Notes: generated by a model not told the origin, from the letters alone. 64,000 nt of DNA from Microbulbifer variabilis ATCC 700307 (GCF_000380565.1 NZ_AQYJ01000029.1:372001-436000), one strand, 5' to 3'; positions 8,911-18,482 are shown, counted from the stretch's first letter. Translations and numbers: made by a program.

Positions 8911-10638
8911 ATGTATTCACTTTTCCTGCTGTCGCGACGAGTAGCAGTGGCTATTGGTTTACTTTGCTGTCTTCAGTGGCAAGTTAATGCTCAGCCTCAG
9001 CCTCAGCCTCAGCCTCAGCCTCAGCCTCAGCCTCAGCCTCAGCCTCAGCCTCAGCCTCAGCCTCAGCCTCAGCCTCAACTCGGAGAACAAAAGCAACTTG
9101 AAAAACAACCGGAGAGCCCTGCTCAAGCTCAGTCCCAGCAAGGTAAACCCCAACCTCAAATGCCAGAAAAACCAAATATCCTGGTGATCTGGGGAGATGA
9201 TATCGGTATCTGGAATATCAGCTTTAACAGTCGCGGCATGATGGGGTACGCGACCCCAAATATCGATCGGTTGGCAGTTGAAGGGTTGTCATTTACCGAT
9301 TACTACGGCCAGCAATCTTGTACTGCTGGGCGTGCAGCTTTCCTGGCAGGCAACGTTCCGGTGCGAACTGGAATGACCAAAGTAGGACTCCCGGGAGCCA
9401 AAGAGGGATGGCAAAAGAGTGATGTGACAATCGCTACGGTGATGAAAAGCCTTGGATATGTTACAGGGCAGTTTGGCAAGAATCACCAAGGTGACCTGGA
9501 TGAGCACTTGCCGACTAATCACGGCTTTGACGAATTTTTTGGAAATCTCTATCACCTCAATGCGGAGGAAGAGCCGGAAAATCGTGACTATCCCAAAGAT
9601 CCAGAGTTCCGCAAAAAGTTTGGTCCCCGTGGAGTCATAAAGTCCTTCGCTGGGGGCACTATTGAAGATACCGGCCCACTGACCAAGAAACGGATGGAAA
9701 CCATTGATGATGAGACTCTTGCTGCGGCCATAGACTTTATCGAGCGTGCTCACCAGGACGGAAAGCCATTCTTTGTGTGGTGGAATGCCACCCGAATGCA
9801 CTTTCGCACTCATGTACGGGAGGAGCATACAAATCTGGCGGGCCCGAACAGTAATGAATATATGGACGGTATGGTGGAGCACGATATCCTGGTAGGGAAG
9901 TTACTCAGCCTGCTGGATCGCCTGCAAATTGCCGATAATACCATCGTGTTCTATTCAACCGATAACGGTCCTCATTTCAATACATGGCCTGATGCAGCGA
10001 CTACCCCCTTCCGCAGTGAAAAGAACTCAAACTGGGAGGGGGCCTATCGGGTCCCTGCCTTTGTACGCTGGCCGGGTAAATTCCCGGCAGGAACCACATT
10101 AACCGGTATTGTTTCACATGAAGACTGGTTGCCTACTCTGGCTGCTGCAGGTGGAAATCCCAATATTAAAGAGCAATTAAAGTCAGGGGTGGAGCTGGAA
10201 GGTCGGCAATATCGAAACTATGTCGATGGTTACAATATGATGGATTACTTCACCGGCAAGGCAAAGCTATCACCTCGCAAGGAATTTATCTATGTGAACG
10301 ACGATGGACAGATAGTAGCCATGCGTTATGAACCCTGGAAGGCCATTTTCCTGGAAAACCGCGGAAAGGGTTTTGAAGTCTGGCGTGAACCTTTTACGGA
10401 ATTGCGGGTTCCTCTTCTATTTAACCTGCGTCAGGACCCTTTCGAAAAAGCGCAGCATAACTCCAATACCTATAACGATTGGTTTATTGACAGAGCTTTT
10501 GTGCTGGTGCCGATGCAGCAGCTCGCTGCCAAATTCTTACAAACGATGAAGGAGTACCCTCCCAGTCAAGTACCGGGGTCTTTTAACCTGGATAAAGTAC
10601 AAAAGCAACTCGAAGCAGGTGCTGCAGGAAGTAACTGA
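8911..10638 (+). CDS. Arylsulfatase with a Pro-Gln linker
   Basis: About 575 residues: signal peptide (cleavage near VNA), a Pro-Gln repeat linker of 29 residues, a second Gln/Pro-rich stretch to about 85, then a full sulfatase domain. Diagnostic residues: IWGDDIGIWN (metal-binding Asp pair), SCTAGRAAFL with the Cys (about 137) that would become formylglycine in the CxAxR variant of the motif, GKNHQGD, and FYSTDNGPHFN (metal ligands). It would hydrolyse sulfate esters in the periplasm or outside the cell. No formylglycine-generating enzyme is seen nearby. ATG 8911 follows GAGG at 8901-8904 with good spacing; ATG 8899 or GTG 8896 in frame are alternatives. Confidence 0.92.
   Translation: MYSLFLLSRRVAVAIGLLCCLQWQVNAQPQPQPQPQPQPQPQPQPQPQPQPQPQPQLGEQKQLEKQPESPAQAQSQQGKPQPQMPEKPNILVIWGDDIGIWNISFNSRGMMGYATPNIDRLAVEGLSFTDYYGQQSCTAGRAAFLAGNVPVRTGMTKVGLPGAKEGWQKSDVTIATVMKSLGYVTGQFGKNHQGDLDEHLPTNHGFDEFFGNLYHLNAEEEPENRDYPKDPEFRKKFGPRGVIKSFAGGTIEDTGPLTKKRMETIDDETLAAAIDFIERAHQDGKPFFVWWNATRMHFRTHVREEHTNLAGPNSNEYMDGMVEHDILVGKLLSLLDRLQIADNTIVFYSTDNGPHFNTWPDAATTPFRSEKNSNWEGAYRVPAFVRWPGKFPAGTTLTGIVSHEDWLPTLAAAGGNPNIKEQLKSGVELEGRQYRNYVDGYNMMDYFTGKAKLSPRKEFIYVNDDGQIVAMRYEPWKAIFLENRGKGFEVWREPFTELRVPLLFNLRQDPFEKAQHNSNTYNDWFIDRAFVLVPMQQLAAKFLQTMKEYPPSQVPGSFNLDKVQKQLEAGAAGSN
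8992..9078 (+). repeat. Hexanucleotide tandem repeat, (CAGCCT)14 plus CAA
   Basis: Fourteen perfect copies of CAGCCT at 8992-9075 followed by CAA, coding for the Pro-Gln linker of the arylsulfatase. The unit length is a multiple of three, so copy-number change by slippage alters linker length without breaking the frame. No third-position drift is seen in any copy, which points to recent expansion. Confidence 0.97.
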
Positions 10639-10672
10639 CTTTTCTGAAAACACTCTGGCTAAAGAGCAAAGT

Positions 10673-10999
10673 ATGAAAAAACTACATATAGCACTGTCCA
10701 CTGATAGAATTGAGGAAACAGTACAAGATTATAGTACTCGCCTAAACTGCGATCCGTGCTCTTATGTTGCCGGTGAATATGCTTTATGGCGCACCGACTC
10801 ACTGAACCTATCTGTCCGCAAAGACCCAAAGTGCAGATCTGGGACTCTTAGGCACTTGGGATGGGAAGATCCGGCTGCAACCGCTTTTACCCAAGAAAAG
10901 GATGTTAATGGTATCACTTGGGAGCACTTTAATGCTCAACAGCAGGCGGATGAAATTAATAATGTCTGGAGTAGTGCTAATTATCATCCAAACAAGTAA
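10673..10999 (+). CDS. Small VOC-like (glyoxalase/bleomycin-resistance fold) protein
   Basis: 108 residues beginning MKKLHIALSTDRIEETVQDY, which is the first beta-alpha unit of the vicinal oxygen chelate fold as seen in ArsI/CadI-type proteins (metal-binding His at 5). The pattern YALWRTDSLNLSVR and then RHLGWED agrees with the later strands of that fold. At 108 residues it is a single short VOC module and may act as a dimer. It begins 34 bp after the arylsulfatase stop and may be co-transcribed. The call rests on pattern resemblance; no catalytic function can be assigned. ATG 10673 was chosen; the frame is open further upstream, but that would overlap the sulfatase gene. Confidence 0.6.
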   Translation: MKKLHIALSTDRIEETVQDYSTRLNCDPCSYVAGEYALWRTDSLNLSVRKDPKCRSGTLRHLGWEDPAATAFTQEKDVNGITWEHFNAQQQADEINNVWSSANYHPNK

Positions 11000-11228
11000 T
11001 TAATTCACGAATTTGATTAGTATTTAAATTATATTAAGAATGTTGAAAATTTAAACCAAATTATTGCTGAATGTCTAATTAAACAGACCTACCCTATAAG
11101 TCTGTGTAAAATTTGTTCGCCTTATAAATTTTGTAGGCAATGGATAAAGGATGAACAGTTAATCTTTAACTATATATAAGATCCTAAGCTTGATACAATC
11201 CTTCTTTTATCATTAAGAAGTATATCGG

Positions 11229-14051
11229 ATGTTTGCTAGAAAAAAGGGGATAGGGGGGCAGTTTGCCTGCCTTCTTTTGGGGTTGTTGGCAACTAATCAG
11301 AGCTGGGCTTTTAAGTTAAAGAGTCATGTATTTGTTGGTCAACAAGTAATCAATGATCTTGCTGATGATGGCAAGCTGACTTTTGAAATCAATAATAATT
11401 ACTATGATATCGATGTTCCAGATGATGTTTCTTCAGCGATTCTGAAGAATCAGTCCGCTTATCTGCTTGGCAATATTGGGCCCGATGCTTCTCCCGATTT
11501 TGTAGTTGGGCAGACCAGCGTTCACCCTGGCGCACTGGATAAAAATGAGGCTGGTGATGCGATAGTTCAAGAGGATAGCACGCGTTATAACACAGACGAT
11601 TGGCTAAAGTACTTGCTGACCCAGAAGGACACCTCTAATATAGGAAAAGCTTATATCTATGGATACCTCGGGCATGCCTCAGCGGATGTATTCGCTCACA
11701 CCTATGTAAACCAGTACTCGGGTGATATTTTTGCTATTTTTGATGGTGAAAGTTTAAATGAAAAGCGCCATATAGCTCTTGAATCTTATATTGATTCCAG
11801 GGTACCTATTCTGCGTGATCACCTCGGAAAGATCCTCGGTGAGCCTCACCAAAGAATTGATCTCAATGATGATGAGCTGTTTGAGTTTCTTCGAGACAAG
11901 CTTATTTATGCTGATATTCCAACAGAACAGTATGGAAAAAACCCCCTGGCATCTCACTTGGCTTCAATTTCAAAGTTCAGGGAACAGCTATATAACCAGG
12001 CAATTGATGCAAATGGCTATTGGCACACCATTGATGTATGGGTAACCCAATACCTTATTAAAGATTGGACTGGTTATGAGATGCCAGAGTCAATGGCTAG
12101 TGATTTGAATAACATTGCCAATGATTTTATTGATGAAGTCAATATAGGTATCGATAAAGCTCAATCAATAAGTAATAACTTACTAAAGTACAGGCTTGAT
12201 TTTGAGGGGCGTGGCTTTGATGGGGTAGCAGATGCCTTAGATAAGGTGCAAAGCTCACATACCAAGCTAGTCAACAAAAAGCATGAGTTAGAGAAGGCCC
12301 AGCTGGACTGGCGCACAGAAGTAACGGCAAAAGGTTGTGAGTTTGCCCTTAAAACAATTGACCCCGCTGGTCTGATTGACAAGTCAATTGACCTTGATCC
12401 TATTGCTAACATGTTGGGTGTTGATGGTGTTGAGGACCTGGTAAAGTTAGCTTTGAACCCGGGGAGTCTATTTGATGGTGATGGTGATGAGCACTGGTAT
12501 GCGAGAGATTTTGATATTTCAGCACATCAACTTTTCTCAGACCAATATCTCTATGAGCAGCATAGAAAAATAGAGAGCGAAGTCCCCTTTAATAGTAGAT
12601 ACCCTAGACATCTAACATATATGATTGATGGTGTTACAGATGTTTTGAATTTAGCACGAGAAAACACTCAGGCACCATTTATTCCTATTGCATCAAGTAA
12701 TATTTTTATTCCTCTTATTAATGACAAAAAATATGATTGGAAGATGCGTGTATCTTTAGATCACAATGTTGTAGATCATTTTTGGGTTCGTGAGGCGGAA
12801 TCAGAAAAAATGATCATCAGTATGCAGGCTGATAAGCTCATCTCAGATGATGTAGATGTATGCGAGAGCCTTGCAAAGACTGTTCACGCCAGCGAATATG
12901 CAGCGCTTAAAGTTATTCATGATCTAGAAGAAGAAGCCAATGATTTGGCTAAACAAAATATTGAGGATGCTAGAGAAGCTCATGCGGAAATGCAAAAAGC
13001 ACAGAAAAATCTGCATGCCATTGCAGATGCCGCCATCGATCTTTTGCAGCTTCTGAATAGTAATGTTAGCCCGATCCAGTCCAAATTTGAGATGTGGAAA
13101 TCAGGGGTTGATGTTGCAATGTTGGAATATACACGCACTACCGCTACCATGATGGTAAATACCATGGATAAGAATGCTAGTAGTGTAGATCCTTTAACTG
13201 ATTGGGTATATTGTTATGGCCCAACTTTTATTGGGGTACCATCGCAAGTTTGTGATATTTGGCAAAATGTCGATAGTATGATCGATTCCCTGTCTGATGT
13301 TTTGACGGTTCTTGATAATGCGCCAATTCCTCTTACGGTACGCAATGCCAGAGAAGAGCTCCGAAAGGCAATTGATGGGTTAAAAGGGGAGGTAAAGGAG
13401 TATGCGATTGAAGAGGTGGAAGATGTGCTGCCCACCGAATTCAAGGAGTTACTCGACCTGCTTGATGCACCCATGACCGATACTGCGCTGAATACCTGGT
13501 ATTCGAAAAATGAATCCAATACTCAGCATTTGGTTAAAATCCCAGATATGGCTTATCGAGTCACAGCAGAGATGCGCCTGGATGGTAATGGCGACTACAG
13601 TGTGAGTGAGTATCCAGTAGTAGCAAATGCCATTACTTTGGCGAAACTAGCCTTGCTGGATACGGAGGGGCTGAAAGCATTAGCCAGGACTCAAGGTTTG
13701 AGCGAGTCTATTTTTAATGGATTAAGCGCTGATAATCTTGTTGCTGGTGCCTTCAAAAGCATCGACGGTAATCATCAATGGATGTTGTGTGCACCACCGT
13801 TACCAAGATCTATTGGGAGTGAGGACAAATACCGTTTCTTTGATAACTTCTCTACATCATCAGGTTTTGTGCTATGGAAAGACTGGCGTGCAAAAAATGA
13901 TTTGTTTGATGGTTTGTTTAAGGGACCGTTAACCGCTGGAGTAACCAATCCTACTGTGATAGGTTTTGATTGGATTCTTGATGCAGGCTCTTCTTACAGA
14001 ACACTGAATGAGAGCTTCCCATATCCAGATCGTCAATGCGCCATGCCCTAA
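11229..14051 (+). CDS. Large secreted protein with zinc-dependent phospholipase C-like domain
   Basis: 940 residues with a signal peptide (cleavage near SWA). Residues about 30-230 carry the pattern of the zinc-dependent phospholipase C family (Pfam Zinc_dep_PLPC): KSHVFVGQQ (His), LGNIGPDASPD (Asp), YLGHASADVFAHTYVNQ (His/Asp/His) and a following HIALESYID. The central part (about 290-660) is long, charged and helical with coiled-coil character. The C-terminal part has no family I recognise. Base composition is visibly AT-rich against the sulfatase region. It stands as a single gene followed by a strong terminator. Phospholipase activity is predicted from the metal-ligand pattern only. Confidence 0.75.
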   Translation: MFARKKGIGGQFACLLLGLLATNQSWAFKLKSHVFVGQQVINDLADDGKLTFEINNNYYDIDVPDDVSSAILKNQSAYLLGNIGPDASPDFVVGQTSVHPGALDKNEAGDAIVQEDSTRYNTDDWLKYLLTQKDTSNIGKAYIYGYLGHASADVFAHTYVNQYSGDIFAIFDGESLNEKRHIALESYIDSRVPILRDHLGKILGEPHQRIDLNDDELFEFLRDKLIYADIPTEQYGKNPLASHLASISKFREQLYNQAIDANGYWHTIDVWVTQYLIKDWTGYEMPESMASDLNNIANDFIDEVNIGIDKAQSISNNLLKYRLDFEGRGFDGVADALDKVQSSHTKLVNKKHELEKAQLDWRTEVTAKGCEFALKTIDPAGLIDKSIDLDPIANMLGVDGVEDLVKLALNPGSLFDGDGDEHWYARDFDISAHQLFSDQYLYEQHRKIESEVPFNSRYPRHLTYMIDGVTDVLNLARENTQAPFIPIASSNIFIPLINDKKYDWKMRVSLDHNVVDHFWVREAESEKMIISMQADKLISDDVDVCESLAKTVHASEYAALKVIHDLEEEANDLAKQNIEDAREAHAEMQKAQKNLHAIADAAIDLLQLLNSNVSPIQSKFEMWKSGVDVAMLEYTRTTATMMVNTMDKNASSVDPLTDWVYCYGPTFIGVPSQVCDIWQNVDSMIDSLSDVLTVLDNAPIPLTVRNAREELRKAIDGLKGEVKEYAIEEVEDVLPTEFKELLDLLDAPMTDTALNTWYSKNESNTQHLVKIPDMAYRVTAEMRLDGNGDYSVSEYPVVANAITLAKLALLDTEGLKALARTQGLSESIFNGLSADNLVAGAFKSIDGNHQWMLCAPPLPRSIGSEDKYRFFDNFSTSSGFVLWKDWRAKNDLFDGLFKGPLTAGVTNPTVIGFDWILDAGSSYRTLNESFPYPDRQCAMP

Positions 14052-14101
14052 TAAGGTTGACCTCTTTTGTATCACCTTATTGGTGAGTCGAGGAGTGTAG
14101 G

Positions 14102-14145
14102 ATAGAAAGGCCCCTAAGAGCATTTTTCTAATGGGGCCTTTCTAT
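14102..14145 (+). terminator. Strong stem-loop terminator after the PLC-like gene
   Basis: A 13-bp perfect stem (ATAGAAAGGCCCC at 14102-14114 with its complement at 14133-14145), 50 bp after the stop. The T-rich loop contains TTTTT. The stem is symmetric and could end transcription from either side. Confidence 0.75.
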
Positions 14146-14163
14146 TAAATCTTATCTACTTTA

Positions 14164-14188
14164 TTTAGGCAGGAATTGCCTGCCTAAA
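14164..14188. other. Second perfect hairpin, 10-bp stem
   Basis: TTTAGGCAGG, loop AATTG, then CCTGCCTAAA. It lies 18 bp after the first hairpin and is followed within 20 bp by a run of seven T. It may be a back-up terminator or part of a mobile-element end. The rest of the gap to 14509 shows only AT-rich DNA and one possible 26-codon GTG-led frame behind AGGAG near 14295, which I do not call as a gene. Confidence 0.5.
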
Positions 14189-14509
14189 TACCTGTAAAAT
14201 TTTTTTCAAAAAGTACATATATTTTCTTGTTGGCTCTAAGTGTATTGGTAATCAGATCGATACAATTGCTTTGGCGCTAATTGCTAATAAAATTTAGGAG
14301 CACTCTCATGTGAGTAATAGATGGGCGAAATTAGTAGTTTTTGAAGCCGTGCCAATTATCACCCTGACAAGTAGTGATTGTTGGTATTGAGTGCTAAATA
14401 AGCAGTAAGTTCTATAATCCCTGCGCATTCAACTGACTTAGATTGCGAGATAAAATGTCCGCCTGGCAAACTAATAACCTCCAGGGACTCTAATAGAAAG
14501 CTCAAAGTT

Positions 14510-14743
14510 TTAATTAGTCTCTTTGACTACTAAATAGTCATTCACAGGGCGGATATAAACCGAAGCTATGCTGAATTTTCGAATTGGTGTATCTATTTTT
14601 GTAATATTTATAAATCGTTGTTTTAGTATATCTGTATTCGTTTGCTTCAATGACTGAAAAAGCTGCTGAGATTTTTCGTCTGTGTCATAATCATTGAAGC
14701 CTGAGAAGTTGACTATCAATCGGCCTACGAAGTTGGGTTTCAT
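14510..14743 (-). CDS. Hypothetical small protein (doubtful)
   Basis: 77 residues with an ATG start, soluble and lysine/asparagine-rich, with plausible strand-helix alternation. No family is recognised, and no convincing Shine-Dalgarno lies before the ATG. The surroundings contain gene debris (a truncated hydrolase just upstream on the same strand), so this may also be a remnant. I keep it at low confidence because the frame is free of strong shadows from another gene. Confidence 0.3.
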   Translation of the reverse strand: MKPNFVGRLIVNFSGFNDYDTDEKSQQLFQSLKQTNTDILKQRFINITKIDTPIRKFSIASVYIRPVNDYLVVKETN

Positions 14744-14845
14744 AATTCAAACTGACAGCCATTTAGAAAATCTGGATATGGTTGATGGTGGTGAGACAAA
14801 GCTGACAATAAAGACAATCTCTTTTACTCTATTCTCTGTTAATTT

Positions 14846-15073
14846 TCATAGCTCATAGGCTAACCTGCCGGAATAGAACTCCACAACCAGAAAAAGGATT
14901 TCTTCCTTTGTCATTTTTTCTAGTGATACTGCTTGTTCTGAGCAGTCTTGTCCTTCTAATTCTGGGAGGTAAGTTGCCTCGTAATTTAGTGTCTTGGGAA
15001 GTGCTTTTATCAGGTCGTTAAATAAGATGTCAGTGCCATCCAGGCCGGGTAGAAATACAACTTTCAAAGTCAT
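14846..15073 (-). pseudogene. Truncated alpha/beta-hydrolase remnant
   Basis: 75 residues. The start VVFLPGLDGTDILFNDLIKA is the first strand and oxyanion loop of an alpha/beta hydrolase of the type that continues with a VAESFSGPLA nucleophile elbow. Here the frame reaches VVEFYSGRLAYEL, where the elbow lies, and then stops. Most of a normal protein of about 250 residues, including the acid and His, is absent. GAGG sits just before the ATG. It is best read as a gene cut off by deletion; the sequence downstream is AT-rich with no further hydrolase frame found. Confidence 0.65.
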
Positions 15074-15076
15074 CAC

Positions 15077-15515
15077 CTCAGAATGCTGAACTGTTTTTAC
15101 CGATAGAAATATGTCTGGGCATTTCAGTTTAGGGTTGCTACTTATTAATAGAGATGCTTGTGTGCATATATAATCTGGATATATTCAATTTTTGAATAAT
15201 TATTACAGTTGTGGATGGTTTCGAGAAGTTAAAAAGTATATTTTTTAATTTAGAGATGATAAATTACGTGGTATTTGTTTTATTGCAAACATAAGAGGTC
15301 GACCATGTTGTTTATCGTTTTTTCCGTATTCGATTGGAAATCGATAATACTTTAATCGAAGATGTCAACTTAAATAGGTGGTAGTTGGTATTTCAGTTCC
15401 AGGTGGGGCAGTATTTCAGGCTGCTTTTGATTGGTAGTGAGAACAATAACTTTGAGTTGGTAGTAGATTTTTTGTTGTTTTTGTTGATGAGTATTTTTAC
15501 ACTTTAAAAAGAAAG
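15077..15515. other. AT-rich intergenic region
   Basis: 439 bp between the hydrolase remnant and the DUF3857 gene. No open frame with coding character, RNA gene or clear hairpin is seen. It should hold the promoter of the 15516 gene. Confidence 0.5.
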
Positions 15516-18482
15516 ATGAATATTAGAATTGTTTTGTTAGTAAGAGTGGTTTTAATTGGTTGTTTGTTGAGTGGGGCTGGAAAAATTTGGGCTGAGGAGG
15601 AAGTTGCAACCTCACCTGTACCAGAATGGGTAACAAATGTAGTTATTCCTGAAGTAAGTAAGACTCCAAATGGCAAAATTCAGAATGGAGTTCATTACTT
15701 GCTGTTAGATACACAAGTTAAGGTGGGTGAAGAGAAGGCACCGGATTATTTCTTCCGGATGGCTGAAAACATTATTAATCAAGAGGGGGTAGATGAGAGT
15801 TCGCAGATTAGCATTAACTATGATCCTGTCTATCAAAAAGTAGTTCTGCACTCTATTAATGTTATACGAAATGGAGAAGTGTTAAATAAAATCAATACAG
15901 CGCGTATGGATTACATACAGCGTGAAGAAGAAATGAGTGAATTGATTTATAGTGGCCAAATAACATTAAATATTCTTCTGGATGACATTAGGGTAGGGGA
16001 TGTTGTAGAGTATAGCTATACTCGCTCGGGAATGAACCCTGTCTATCAAGGGCTATTTGCTTATAGTTTCAATCTTAACTGGTCTGTTCCATTAGAAAGT
16101 CATTTTCTTCGCATACTTTGGGAAAAGCCAAATCCTCTCCAGTACTCGATCGTAAATAGTGATTTAGAATTAAAACGACGGAATCTAGGTGATGCCAATG
16201 AGTTTATTTTACAGGATAGTAAAATTGACCCTTTGAAGTCTGATGATGATACTCCCTCCTGGTTTAGTCCATGGGGGGCTGTTTACTTTAGTGAGTCTGA
16301 GACATGGGAAGATGTTGGTATTTGGGGGAGAGGGTTGTATGAGGATGTATATCATATTAATGAAGATATCTCGAAGCTAGCAGATAATATAAAATCAAAC
16401 TCATCAGATAAGGGTTCCCAGATATCGGCTGCACTAAAGTTTGTTCAGGATGAGGTGCGTTATTTAGGAATAGAGTTGGGGGAAAATTCGCATAAGCCCA
16501 GATTGGCGAGTGAGACATTAAGAAACCGCTATGGTGACTGTAAAGATAAAACCGTACTATTTCTTACTCTACTAAAAGAGTTAGGAGTTATAGGTTATCC
16601 TGCGTTAGTTAATACGGAGTCAAAGTTAAAGAATAAAATCCCTAGTGTCAGATCCTTTGATCATGTCATTACCTATTTTGAGTTTGAGGGTAAAGAGTAC
16701 TGGGTAGACCCGACTAGAAGCTATCAGCATGGTGCTTTAGATACAATCCACCAACCAGACTATGGAAAAGCACTCGTACTAAGACCTGGCGTCGATAACT
16801 TAACAGAAATGCACCCGACTTTTGCAAAATTTGGTGTGTTTGTAAAGGATGAGTTCAATATTCCTACTGAAGGCTCTGTAGCATTTAAGTCAAAGACTGT
16901 TAATTATGGATGGAATGCTGAAAGACAAAGGCGAGGCTTGGCGAGTAATGGGCGAGACTCAATTCAGAATGGATATCTGGAATTTTTTGAAGGCTATTAT
17001 CCTGGTATTGAAGTTGAAACTATAGTTGAATTTGAAGATGATCTTGAGAGGAATATATTTTCTTATGCCGAGCAATATAGGATTGAAGAGTTCTGGGAGA
17101 ATAAGCCTGAAAGAGAGCGGTATGAAGTTGATTTTTATGCAAATATTGTCAGTTCGGCGATTTCAAAATATGATGATAGGAATAGGCGGCACCCTCTAGA
17201 ATTATTGTATCCGGAGCTAATCGAGCAGATCATCGAAGTCAACTTTGAAGGGGATGATTGGTCCTTTGATAATGAGTTTTTTGAGGAAGATAACAAATTT
17301 TTCCACTTCAAGAATACCGTTGATTATCAGGAAGCCACTAAACAACTGAGGTTAGAGTATTCATACCAAAGCAAGATTGATCATGTTAAGGCTGAAGATT
17401 ACAAGTCTTACATTGAGGCAATTGAAAGGGTAGAAAATCACTTGAGCTATGGTGTCTACAAACGGTATACAAATTCTTCTATAGTAAATGAGGGCGAAGG
17501 GGGGTTGGTGTCTCAGTTGTCTGTCGCCACATTTATTTATATATATGCATCTTTCTATGTGCTGCTTATTTTTATGTGGCGTTATGAAAGGTGGAAAAAT
17601 CCAGTTAAACAAGACGCGATTTATTACCCAGTTTCTCTAGGTAAGTTGATAGCGATGTGGATTTTTACTTTTGGATTATTTGGTGTCTATTGGTTCTATA
17701 GGAATTTTAAGTATATTCGGGTACAGGAGAACAGCGCAATCATGCCGGTTGCCAGAGGGATATTTAACGAATTTTGGTATTTCCCCCTTTGGAACAATCT
17801 AAAAGAGGATAGCGTAGACCGTTTTGGTGTTTCTCACTTGCCTGGTAAAAAATTGGCAATCCTATTGGCTATAATCTTTCTAGTCTCGTCGATTTTAGGA
17901 CATATTACAGATTACGTCTTGCTATCCTTGCTGATAAGTGCATTAGCTATATTGCCTCTAGCAAATTATATGATTTTTGTTAATGGTGCCAAATCATCTG
18001 CAGAGATAAATAATTCCCGTTGGGGTATTAGGCATGTTCTATTGATTTTACTTGGCCTGCCTCTATATGTGATTCAAATAGGAGGCGAAGTTGGGTTGAC
18101 TCCGAGCGAAGCGGTAATAGATGGCAGCGAAATTTCGGCTGATAACATTAAGTTTATGCAAAGACAGGGGATAATAAAACCAAAAGATGAAGTTGAATAT
18201 TTTTATAGTGATGCCCTTTTATTTGTGAGAGATGATGGGAACGGCTTCACTCAACGTCATGTATTTTCTTATTGGAAAGAGGAAGGGGTATTACAGAAAG
18301 AAGTGGCGACTTATGACAAAGTAGAAGATATCCAGGTTGAATGGGGGGGCTTGGAGGATAATACTACGGTCACCATCCTTAGGAAGGATGGTAGTGACTT
18401 CATCCTCTATGTTTCTGGCGTAGATGGTAGGGATAAACTATTTGTCAATGCCCTGAAAGCACAATGGCAGTCTATTCAGTAA
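15516..18482 (+). CDS. DUF3857/transglutaminase-like membrane protein
   Basis: 988 residues: signal peptide (cleavage near IWAEE); a DUF3857 domain at about 60-220 (with LLDDIRVGDVVEYSYTRSG); a transglutaminase-like domain at about 290-410 with Cys 342 in RYGDCKDKT, His in SFDHVITYFEF and Asp in EYWVDPTRS. A helical and strand-rich stalk follows, then membrane helices from about 665 to 870, and a C-terminal PH-like strand domain (about 880-985). The catalytic triad is complete, so a peptidase or cross-linking activity in the periplasm is possible. The gene is AT-rich relative to the first 11 kb. No partner is evident. The added membrane/PH half beyond the usual 650 residues of DUF3857 proteins is unusual. 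Confidence 0.85.
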   Translation: MNIRIVLLVRVVLIGCLLSGAGKIWAEEEVATSPVPEWVTNVVIPEVSKTPNGKIQNGVHYLLLDTQVKVGEEKAPDYFFRMAENIINQEGVDESSQISINYDPVYQKVVLHSINVIRNGEVLNKINTARMDYIQREEEMSELIYSGQITLNILLDDIRVGDVVEYSYTRSGMNPVYQGLFAYSFNLNWSVPLESHFLRILWEKPNPLQYSIVNSDLELKRRNLGDANEFILQDSKIDPLKSDDDTPSWFSPWGAVYFSESETWEDVGIWGRGLYEDVYHINEDISKLADNIKSNSSDKGSQISAALKFVQDEVRYLGIELGENSHKPRLASETLRNRYGDCKDKTVLFLTLLKELGVIGYPALVNTESKLKNKIPSVRSFDHVITYFEFEGKEYWVDPTRSYQHGALDTIHQPDYGKALVLRPGVDNLTEMHPTFAKFGVFVKDEFNIPTEGSVAFKSKTVNYGWNAERQRRGLASNGRDSIQNGYLEFFEGYYPGIEVETIVEFEDDLERNIFSYAEQYRIEEFWENKPERERYEVDFYANIVSSAISKYDDRNRRHPLELLYPELIEQIIEVNFEGDDWSFDNEFFEEDNKFFHFKNTVDYQEATKQLRLEYSYQSKIDHVKAEDYKSYIEAIERVENHLSYGVYKRYTNSSIVNEGEGGLVSQLSVATFIYIYASFYVLLIFMWRYERWKNPVKQDAIYYPVSLGKLIAMWIFTFGLFGVYWFYRNFKYIRVQENSAIMPVARGIFNEFWYFPLWNNLKEDSVDRFGVSHLPGKKLAILLAIIFLVSSILGHITDYVLLSLLISALAILPLANYMIFVNGAKSSAEINNSRWGIRHVLLILLGLPLYVIQIGGEVGLTPSEAVIDGSEISADNIKFMQRQGIIKPKDEVEYFYSDALLFVRDDGNGFTQRHVFSYWKEEGVLQKEVATYDKVEDIQVEWGGLEDNTTVTILRKDGSDFILYVSGVDGRDKLFVNALKAQWQSIQ

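Noticed and set aside
8992..9078. Possible CRISPR-like array
   Set aside because: The units are contiguous six-base repeats without spacers. No CRISPR array or cas gene was found in the window.
8959..9187. Several frames made of Ser-Leu, Arg-Leu or Glu-Ala repeats
   Set aside because: They are the other readings of the (CAGCCT)14 tract and not proteins.
9289..9882. Long open frame antisense to the arylsulfatase (197 codons, minus strand)
   Set aside because: It mirrors a well-supported sulfatase domain, has no Shine-Dalgarno site and no family resemblance; it is a shadow of codon bias.
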